A stretch of 64,000 nt of DNA from Guillardia theta CCMP2712. Lineage: Eukaryota; Cryptophyceae; Pyrenomonadales; Geminigeraceae. The position numbers and the translations under genes are program-made. The notes beneath the pieces are model-generated. The model saw only the letters and a program-made list of their open reading frames with translations, ran no database searches and was not told the DNA's origin. Positions within the stretch are counted from its first letter, which is position 1; each line of letters opens with the position of its first letter. Below, piece by piece: positions 57,195 to 64,000 of this stretch. The stretch is taken from the NCBI RefSeq assembly GCF_000315625.1, contig NW_005434651.1, positions 243,779 through 307,778 of the forward strand. Direction: 5' to 3'.

Positions 57195-58190
57195 CCGAAC
57201 CACTGACCGGTGAAATCGGGCCCGGCTCGTTTTACCGGCCGGGCCGCGGAGTTAAGTGACTAATAAGTCACTGTCAACTGGCAAGGCCGTTTAGCGGCAC
57301 CGTGCACCGGGCCCGGCCCTTCGGCGGCGCAACGGCGTTGAGCGCACTGAGCCCGGACTCCCGGGGCCCGGGCCCCGGCGGCGCCGGCGGCGAGGGCCGC
57401 CCATCATACTATGATAATGCATGCCATCCGGGACTCTGTGACGCATATGCTCAGCGGCACGTCCCGCCAAAGCCCTTGACTGAGGCCTCAGTTCGAGTCG
57501 GACGGTCTTCCGCCATCGGACTCGAGTCGCTCAGCTCGCGGCGAACTTGGCAACTCAGCAGTGGCGCGGCCTGAGTCACCGTCTCAGTTCAACGGCCGCT
57601 TCTACAATGCGGCGGCCCAGTGCACGCAGTGCAACTTGGGGAACTTCCCCATGACACAGTGACTGACGCCGGCAGCACGGGCCGGCCCGGATGGCCCCGG
57701 CGGCGAGTCTCGGCCTCGCACTGCGGCAAGACGCCGGTCACCGATCGCCTCAGGTGATCCGACTTGCAAACGCAGCCTGCGCACTGTGCCATCGGCGGTC
57801 CAGGTGACCGTCTTCAAGCCTGTTCGCTGGGCTATGACATGGCATCGCGGGTCACTGTACGGTCCGTCACGGCGTGCATTTCGAAGTTCCCGGTCCGGTA
57901 CCGTACTCAGTGTATGCGTCTCATTCCTTTGGCGGCGGTCGCCACAGCGACATCCGCGGCGGCGCCGATCCGACGGCGCGCCGCGGCTGGCATGGCGCGG
58001 GGGAATGAGTCCCGGTGCGCGCAGTTAAGTGAAGGTATCAGTTACAATCAGTCACTACAGCCCATCAAGTTAAAAAGAACACTACATTTGAAGGTTTCCT
58101 CTATCCGGGCCGAACCATTATTGCTTCGGGAACCGAGCCGGAGGGCCTCAGAGCGACCTCGTATGACTCTTCAAACCCACCCCACCCCTT
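57195..58190. other. Palindrome-rich island D
   Basis: About 1 kb. Very dense in CCGGGCCC, GGCCGGG, GACTCGAGTC, TCAGTTCGAGTCGG, AAAGCCCTTGACTGAGGCCTCAG, CGGTCCGGTACCGTACTC. AT-rich ends carry TTACAATCAGTCACTAC and CCATTATTGCTTCGGG. Frames read as Arg/Ala/Pro-rich noise. Confidence 0.65.
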
Positions 58191-58679
58191 GACTGACGGC
58201 TGACGGCTCTCAGGAGGCTGACGGAAACCAGTGAGGGATCGCCTTGAAAGGAGGGGTACTCGCGGCCCTTTTGGGGGTCGCACCCGGGTGGTCCGTCGCT
58301 TCTCGCACACCGTACGTGTCGGGGTCTTTCAGATGGGGAGTAGATGTAAGGGGGGTGGGGTGGTAGTATGGTGCGACAGCCTGTACCCTGTCACGTATTA
58401 CCACCACCCCTTCACGGAATTGGGGATCACCACCGGTGGTACTGCACCTCCTGGGAACTGATGAAAGGGGGCGGATCTGTCGGGGCGCTGACGCGAATAC
58501 GAGGCGAGGAGATCGTCGAGGGACGGGGGGGAGACGAAGTGGCGAAGACAAGGAGAGGGAGAGGGGGAGCTGAGGACAGGATAGAGAAAGGAAGGAAGAG
58601 GAAAGAGCACGAGATGAAAGCCAGGTAACACACATCATGTGGACAAAGATGAGGAAGAGAAAGCAGGGAGTTGGGACAA

Positions 58680-59921
58680 ATGCTTGCGGGAGAAATACAA
58701 AGCATGTACAGCACAGGTATGAAGAGTACTGCAGATGAAACGAAGAACAAACGTCAAATCAAGGATCATACAACACCTTCCAAGTGCAGGAGACAAATAC
58801 AGCAGCAGATTACAAGGAAGGCTCCACCCAATCCAAATAACCCCATGACGACAGTTGATGACGAGGCAAACACATTCTTCGAAAGTACTAGGCCATCCCT
58901 GCAAGAAGACTGCCCAGCCTTCCTCCAGCTCGCCGCCCTCCATCAAACCTTCCAGCAGCCCGACCTCGACCGCTGCGACTCCTTCGCCATCCGCAGATCC
59001 TCCCTCCTCGTCGGTGACCTCCTCGGCCAAGGCTCCTCCGGCGAGGTCAGGAGCGCCCTCTACAACGGTACCACCGTCGCCGTCAAGACTCTCTGCTCCC
59101 AGCTCGACGTCCGCTCCAACGAGGGCAAGGACCTGCTCAAGGAGATCGGCATGATGAGCCACGCGTTCCGGCACAAGAACGTGGTTGACTTCTACGGCAT
59201 CTACGAGCACGACGGGCTGCCGTGGCTGGTGATGGAGCTCATGCCCGGCGGGAGCCTCGAGCACTACTACGAGGCCAAGAAGCGCTCCCGACGCGACGGG
59301 CGCTGGCGGCCCAAGACGAGGAGGGCGGTGTCGTGGGTGGAGGACATCCTGAGCGCGCTGGCGTACCTGCACTCGCAGAAGCCGCCGGTGATCCACCGAG
59401 ACATCAAGCCGGCGAACATGCTGCTGACGGGGGACGGGAGGACGGTGAAGATCGGAGACTTCGGGCTCAGCCGCATGTGCCCGCACGAAGAAATGCCGCG
59501 AGAGATGAAGACGTGTCGGGTGGATGCCTGTAGGTTTGAATGCAGTAGCAGACTTGAGCTGACGGGGACGACGGGGACGTACCGGTACATGGCGCCGGAG
59601 ATCTTCCGGGGAGAGACTCGGTACACTGCGGCAGTGGACGTGTACTCGTTCTCGCTGGTGATGTGGTACATCTTCGCCGGCGAGCATCCCTTTGCCGAGA
59701 TGGATGGACACACGGTTGCGAGCATGGCGGCGAGACAATACATGCGTCCTGCTGTACCTAGCGATCGGGCGATGCCGAGGGAGTTACAGGAGATGATGAA
59801 GCGGGCATGGGCGGGGAGGGGGGAGGAACGGCCGGGGGCAGAGGAGCTACTGGAGGAGGTGGAGGCATGGAGTGGGAAGGTAGCAAGGTGTTTTGATTTT
59901 AGAATCGCTCTGTCATGGTAG
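58680..59921 (+). CDS. TKL-like protein kinase (copy 1)
   Basis: 413 codons from ATG 58680 without introns. After a ~75-residue basic leader the kinase core shows GDLLGQGSSGEVRSAL (Gly loop), TTVAVKTL (catalytic Lys), KEIGMMSHAFRHKNVVDFYG (alpha-C Glu and beta-4), VMELMPGGSLEHYY, PPVIHRDIKPANMLL (catalytic loop Asp), KIGDFGLSRMC (DFG), then TTGTYRYMAPEI (activation-segment end), DVYSFSLVMWYIFAGEHPF and a C-lobe ERPGAEELLEEVEAW. All catalytic residues are present, so it should be active. The YRYMAPE and DVYSF patterns suggest the tyrosine-kinase-like (TKL) group of Ser/Thr kinases. No sensor domain is seen. Its core (58899-59867) is near-identical to copy 2; the leader and tail differ. An upstream exon is possible. 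Confidence 0.88.
   Translation: MLAGEIQSMYSTGMKSTADETKNKRQIKDHTTPSKCRRQIQQQITRKAPPNPNNPMTTVDDEANTFFESTRPSLQEDCPAFLQLAALHQTFQQPDLDRCDSFAIRRSSLLVGDLLGQGSSGEVRSALYNGTTVAVKTLCSQLDVRSNEGKDLLKEIGMMSHAFRHKNVVDFYGIYEHDGLPWLVMELMPGGSLEHYYEAKKRSRRDGRWRPKTRRAVSWVEDILSALAYLHSQKPPVIHRDIKPANMLLTGDGRTVKIGDFGLSRMCPHEEMPREMKTCRVDACRFECSSRLELTGTTGTYRYMAPEIFRGETRYTAAVDVYSFSLVMWYIFAGEHPFAEMDGHTVASMAARQYMRPAVPSDRAMPRELQEMMKRAWAGRGEERPGAEELLEEVEAWSGKVARCFDFRIALSW
58899..59867 (+). repeat. Direct duplication unit, first copy
   Basis: A 969-bp segment repeated at 61038-62006, a constant offset of 2,139 bp over the kinase core, with scattered substitutions. Confidence 0.85.
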
Positions 59922-60387
59922 AGGTGGTTCTCTCCTGAGATTCAAAGTTTTCGATCTGATTTATCAAAGTACTTTATTTCAGCCTTGGTGACCCCCTGCG
60001 GACAATTGCGGCAGCATCGTCCCAAGTTTCCCATCGACCGTCCTGTCGTGCCGCCCGTGCAGGCAAGGCGGAGCCTGGAGTTGGAACTTAACAAGAATGT
60101 TATCTTGGGTGGAGCGTTCCTTAAAGTTGTCCACATTAGTAGAGGGATCCACGTTCAGGATCACCCCAACTTCTGCTTGCTAGGAGTCCTTGCTTTCTCA
60201 AGCCGCTAGACATTATTGGGTAGGCGTGGGGTCAGTCGGCTGTACATGCGGGGTGGGGTCAGTCGGGCCGCTAAGGGGTTTTGTGTCTGCGTCCTCTTGG
60301 CAAAACTGCCCTCTTTCTCAAACGGGAGGACAGAACAAGGACGAGAGAGATCGAGAAAGCTTCAACACTTCTCACCCAACCTGGACA
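59922..60387. other. Spacer between kinase copies
   Basis: No gene seen. Short GGGGTCAGTCGG repeats at about 60228-60262. Confidence 0.5.
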
Positions 60388-60500
60388 AGCAAGGACCTGC
60401 TCAAGGAGATCGGCATGATGAGCCACGCGTTCCGGCACAAGAACGTCGTTGACTTCTACGGCATCTACGAGCACGACGGGCTGCCGTGGCTGGTGATGGA
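60388..60500 (+). pseudogene. Orphan kinase fragment (alpha-C to hinge)
   Basis: 113 bp almost identical to 59135-59242 of kinase copy 1: KDLLKEIGMMSHAFRHKNVV and on to WLVMEL. It then runs into unrelated sequence and a stop. No Gly loop, catalytic loop or DFG. It is either a relic of a third copy or an ectopic copy left by the duplication. Confidence 0.85.
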
Positions 60501-60947
60501 ACTAACACTGATGCGGGGATAAGCCAGCAACGTAGCGATAGTGCACTTAGGTATGAGCAGATGCCCTATGAAGCTAGATTTGTTGATCAGATCGTACAAA
60601 TGTGCGGTACCGTACGTCTACGTCACTTAGTACACAATATCGATTCTACCACTGTATATAAATCACGCCAGGGTACCCGGCCACTCTCCTCGTATGGAGG
60701 CTCTTCAAACACGTCGACTTGCGGGACAAACTGGTTGGGGGTGGGAAGAAGGGGGGAAGGGGGAAGAGTGTAGAGGAGAGGGGTACTCTCGGAGTCAGAT
60801 ACGGCTGTGTCAAGGTGGTTTAACTTCAGATGGACCAGTCCTCTCTACCAGATTCACCCACCCTTGCAACCCCTCCTCCCTGTGGCAAGTTTAAAAGTGG
60901 ACGTCGCAAACGCTAGGGTACAACAATGCTGAGATAACTGATAAGGC
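60501..60947. other. Spacer, no supported gene
   Basis: Contains a G-rich block (GGGGGTGGGAAGAAGGGGGG, about 60736) and a TATATAAATC box near 60655. Nothing else seen. Confidence 0.45.
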
Positions 60948-62099
60948 TTGTCTCCGCAAACAACAGCATATGCCCCAGAACGAACACTTACATTAGACAA
61001 CTCAGTATCTGAAATCAAGCTTGTTTGCTGTCCCTCTCTGCAAGAAGACTGCCCAGCCTTCCTCCAGCTCGCTGCCCTCCATCAAACCTTCCAGCAGCCC
61101 GACCTAGACCGCTGCGACTCCTTCGCCATCCGCAGATCCTCCCTCCTCGTCGGTGACCTCCTCGGCCAAGGCTCCTCCGGCGAGGTCAGGAGCGCCCTCT
61201 ACAACGGTACCACCGTCGCCGTCAAGACTCTCTGCTCCCAGCTCGACGTCCGCTCCAACGAGGGCAAGGACCTGCTCAAGGAGATCGGCATGATGAGCCA
61301 CGCGTTCCGGCACAAGAACGTGGTTGATTTCTACGGCATCTACGAGCACGACGGGCTGCCGTGGCTGGTGATGGAGCTCATGCCCGGCGGGAGCCTCGAG
61401 CACTACTACGAGGCCAAGAAGCGCTCCCGACTCGACGGGCGCTGGCGGCCCAAGACGAGGAGGGCGGTGTCGTGGGTGGAGGACATCCTGAGCGCGCTGG
61501 CGTACCTGCACTCGCAGAAGCCGCCGGTGATCCACCGAGACATCAAGCCGGCGAACATGCTGCTGACGGGGGACGGGAGGACGGTGAAGATCGGAGACTT
61601 CGGGCTCAGCCGCATGTGCCCGCACGAAGAAATGCCGCGAGAGATGAAGACGTGTCGGGTGGATGCCTGTAGGTTTGAATGCAGTAGCAGACTTGAGCTG
61701 ACGGGTACGACGGGGACGTACCGGTACATGGCGCCGGAGATCTTCCGGGGAGAGACTCGGTACACTGCAGCAGTGGACGTGTACTCGTTCTCGCTGGTGA
61801 TGTGGTACATCTTCGCCGGCGAGCATCCCTTTGCCGAGATGGATGGACACACGGTTGTGAGCATGGCGGCGAGACAATACATTCGCCCGGGGCTGTCGAG
61901 CGTTGCAAGGATGCCGAGGGAGCTACAGGAGATGATGAAGCGGGCATGGGCGGGGAGGGGGGAGGAACGGCCGGGGGCAGAGGAGCTACTGGAGGAGGTG
62001 GAGGCATGGAGAGGAAAGAATGTGAGCTGTGTAAGCTATTTCGGATGGAATCGCAGTCGCGGAAAACGATACCCGGAAATTTGTTCTAAAAATTGTTAG
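60948..62099 (+). CDS. TKL-like protein kinase (copy 2), start unresolved
   Basis: An open frame of 383 codons with the same intact kinase motifs as copy 1 (GQGSSGEV, AVKTL, HRDIKPANML, DFGLS, GTYRYMAPE). Differences: Arg to Leu before DGRW, and VSMAARQYIRPGLSSVARM in the C-lobe. The frame begins after a stop at a TTG, and there is no ATG before the Gly loop; the first in-frame ATG would remove the ATP site. So a 5' exon spliced near CATATGCCCCAG/AACG (60968-60984) is needed, or this copy is a promoterless duplicate. The tail is SYFGWNRSRGKRYPEIC, unlike copy 1. Confidence 0.75.
   Translation: MSPQTTAYAPERTLTLDNSVSEIKLVCCPSLQEDCPAFLQLAALHQTFQQPDLDRCDSFAIRRSSLLVGDLLGQGSSGEVRSALYNGTTVAVKTLCSQLDVRSNEGKDLLKEIGMMSHAFRHKNVVDFYGIYEHDGLPWLVMELMPGGSLEHYYEAKKRSRLDGRWRPKTRRAVSWVEDILSALAYLHSQKPPVIHRDIKPANMLLTGDGRTVKIGDFGLSRMCPHEEMPREMKTCRVDACRFECSSRLELTGTTGTYRYMAPEIFRGETRYTAAVDVYSFSLVMWYIFAGEHPFAEMDGHTVVSMAARQYIRPGLSSVARMPRELQEMMKRAWAGRGEERPGAEELLEEVEAWRGKNVSCVSYFGWNRSRGKRYPEICSKNC
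61038..62006 (+). repeat. Direct duplication unit, second copy
   Basis: Matches 58899-59867. Homology stops abruptly before PSLQEDCPAF on the left and after EEVEAW on the right. Confidence 0.85.
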
Positions 62100-62124
62100 C
62101 AGTAAAGTACAAGTCACTACCGAG

Positions 62125-63022
62125 TCACCATGACACGGTTGCCCGTTCATCAGCTAAGCTGGGCAGTCTCTCAGATGTTCCCTCCAAATGATAACTGAGT
62201 CCTGACTTGAACAACACGCGTTTGACAGTGATGAGGAGCTTCCATCTCGTTGCAGCTTTGTAAAAACATTTCACGAAACACGATGTGATTCTCAGCTTCA
62301 GATGCAGCACACAGAGAATCAAACTTTTGCATGCAAGCCCACATTGCCTCAACATGTCACAAGAATTGATCTTGCATCAAAATGACCACTCGTTGTCCTT
62401 GCTGTAATTTGTTGGAAACACGAGATCTGCGAAGAGCTTCCTTATTAACCTCAGTGAGCGATTGCTTCTGAAACATGCATGTCCGAATGATACTTTCCGT
62501 TTCTTTTGCAGCACCGTCATTGACCATCCAAAAACACTCAACAGGAATCGACACACTGTTACAAAAATCTTCAACTGTTTGTTCGGCAACAACGCTGACA
62601 ACATGAAACATCTCAGTGGTTTGCACTGGATGCTATGTCGCAAAATAAGCAGCAACGCGTTGCAAGGACGCCTTTCATTGCAACAAGGCTCCAAAATCCC
62701 TTCATGTCTCCTTTGAAATAAACTTCAAGGGGCAAAATTAGTTCTGGTTCATTCTCGTCAGAAGACGCCATTCGTGCACGCCCACCAATGCAATCAGGTC
62801 TTTCCATTCTCGGTAGCTTGGGTCTCTTGGATTAGTGCAGTACTGGAGGGAAGATACACATCCCAGAATTTCGCTGTTCAAAATGTTTTCACTCACATCA
62901 TAGCAATACTTGACATTTTCTACAGTATCATCCATGCATATCAAGGGGAAAGTTGCAAGCGAAAGCGGAGAATTCAAGTAGTCTTCTTGTTGCTGGATAA
63001 GTTTTTCAACGAACGAAATCAC
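62125..63022 (-). pseudogene. Degenerate uncharacterised reading frames, possibly mobile-element derived
   Basis: Four consecutive minus-strand frames follow each other with shifts or stops. 63022-62738 has MISFVEKLIQQQEDYLNSPL and FPLICMDDTVENVKYCYDV; 62807-62613 has PELILPLEVYFKGDMKGFWS and MKGVLATRCCLFCDIA; 62626-62357 has EDFCNSVSIPVECFWMVNDG; 62355-62125 has AATRWKLLITVKRVLF. The GDMKG...C-x-x-C spacing resembles a region common in uncharacterised element-associated proteins, but I cannot assign a family. Either a decayed gene or an intron-containing gene whose splice sites I could not place. Confidence 0.4.
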
Positions 63023-63875
63023 AACGGGATGAATTCAATTGAGCTGATGATCCAAGTCTTGTCCCGTCGAGAACGGCCGGCGGCTGCACGAGTCAGTGCA
63101 CCGCAATCCGATGATCGGACAAAGTATTAACAAAAGTCAGCTTGACAGGTCTACGGTACGGGCCCGGCGCCAGCTGCCAACACTTGACTGCAGCTCAAAC
63201 ACGGCATGCTTCATTGCAGGTTTGTGCCAGGCTTTCAATCTGTTGTCTTTATATTGAGGCAGGCAGTCAACGCGTTCTTTGAAACGATGCAGCACACTGC
63301 AACAGAGCAACCGCCATTGGGCCGGATAGACTTGTGAAAGTCTTTGCAGACAAGCTCAAGCCTTCACAGAAAGGCATCTAAGTAAGTGCAAGTGAAGAGC
63401 ACGAAGAAGCTATTGTTTTCTACAGACAACCCTGGTGAGCGACGACAATGCAAAGCACGCGAGTAACCTCTCGTATACTGGTTACACCTCGGAGTCCTTT
63501 AGATGCCTATTCTCCCTTTGCATGGTGTCATAGAAATTTCATCTTGTTGGTGTAGCATCTCAATACACTGCACTGCACCTTCCTGTGATCCAGTGGAGGT
63601 GCTTTTTAACGTCTGTTGCCGACGATAGCAACCCATGAAGCCCAGAGTTCGACAAGCATTCACACAAGACATGACGAAGTTACACGTACTTAATCCATGC
63701 ATGGTTAGCTGTTCTGCACACAAGATAAAATCTAGACTTTTTTTGTAGCATTCTTCGCGAAAAAAAACTCCTTTGCAGAGTTAAGAATTGCTCACAAAAC
63801 ACCGTTTGGAACAAGGAACATGAATTTATTTACATGTCAATATTGTACACTTTCATATTAGCAGTTCAATTTACA
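63023..63875. other. Intergenic; short palindrome-rich patch at 63065-63210
   Basis: No gene supported. A short patch (GAACGGCCGGCGGC, CCGATGATCGG, CTACGGTACGGGCCCGGCGCC) resembles the palindrome-rich islands. Confidence 0.4.
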
Positions 63876-64000
63876 TCACAATGTCATCTCCTCCCCTAGT
63901 GCGCTGACGATCACCGCCTTAGACTTGATCAGACGGATAGACCTCTCCAGGCACTCGAGCTGCTTCCTTCTCCACGACGACTGTTCGAGGCTCGAGATCC
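63876..64000 (-). CDS. C-terminal end of an unidentified gene (continues beyond window)
   Basis: An open minus-strand frame from the window edge to TGA at 63878-63876: 40 residues including SSWRRKQLECLERSIRLIKS and AVIVSALGEEM. Charged and amphipathic, gene-like, followed by an AT-rich 3' flank. Too short to identify. Confidence 0.55.
   Translation of the reverse strand, partial: ISSLEQSSWRRKQLECLERSIRLIKSKAVIVSALGEEMTL

Noticed and set aside
58635-59738. 367-residue minus-strand frame opposite kinase 1
   Set aside because: Antisense shadow of the GC-rich kinase; the same shadow occurs opposite kinase 2.
63499-63723. 74-residue minus-strand frame
   Set aside because: Short, no motif and no continuation; could be an exon but evidence is insufficient.

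Overview
The window is nuclear DNA of a unicellular eukaryote, most consistent with a photosynthetic protist of the cryptophyte type (Guillardia-like). That is an inference: genes are cut by many short introns (about 45-145 nt, GT-AG with a few GC-AG), both strands are densely used, there is a Calvin-cycle-type sedoheptulose bisphosphatase, the secretory and adhesion genes look protist/animal-like, and intergenic DNA is full of a GGGGTAGGGGT-type motif. No bacterial operons, CRISPR or rRNA were seen. Several gene models were rebuilt by joining exons by hand. Where exon lengths and phases sum exactly to whole codons I say so; the others are given as spans.

Layout. 1-1.4 kb: 3' part of a MATE transporter (+). 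1.5-4.8 kb: three-FKBP-domain plus TPR prolyl isomerase (-) with an N-terminal signal sequence. 5.9-6.3 kb: PREY/Trm112-like mitochondrial protein (+). 6.3-9.05 kb: unrecognised secreted protein (-). 10.0-11.8 kb: a 1.8-kb inverted repeat whose arms each carry an identical tRNA-Lys(CTT) and whose centre is a palindrome-rich island. 12-15.4 kb: two GT49 glycosyltransferase modules, the second joined to a polysaccharide-lyase-14-like domain (-). 16-17.3 kb: SBPase (+). 17.5-22.1 kb: two head-to-head collagen genes sharing a 1.45-kb near-identical inverted duplication. 22.4-24.6 kb: GT13 (GnT-I/POMGnT-like) glycosyltransferase (-). 25-26.7 kb: two small, very intron-dense coiled-coil genes facing each other. 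27.4-28.2 kb: second palindrome-rich island. 29.1-47.1 kb: one 14-exon gene for a ~5,767-residue single-pass surface protein (EGF-like, Ser/Thr repeats, cadherin-like, FN3-like, many IPT/TIG, REJ, GPS, TM). 47.5-49.4 kb: acidic protein with a KOW/SH3-like end (-). 50.6-51.9 kb: secreted histidine acid phosphatase (+). 52.05-52.95 kb: Rab8/Sec4-like GTPase (-). 54.7-55.0 and 57.2-58.2 kb: further palindrome-rich islands flanking a NIPA/DUF803 transporter (-). 58.7-62.1 kb: tandemly duplicated TKL-like kinases with an orphan kinase fragment between them. 62.1-63.0 kb: degenerate uncharacterised reading frames. 63.9-64 kb: 3' end of a further gene (-).

The genes do not form a pathway cluster, but many act at the cell surface or in the secretory route (collagens, giant adhesion protein, GT49/GT13 glycosyltransferases, acid phosphatase, Rab). 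The most unusual items are the four palindrome-rich islands (one framed by inverted tRNA genes), the giant REJ/GPS protein, the collagens with a new-looking CCG...WCG triplicated domain, and the GT49-PL14 fusion.
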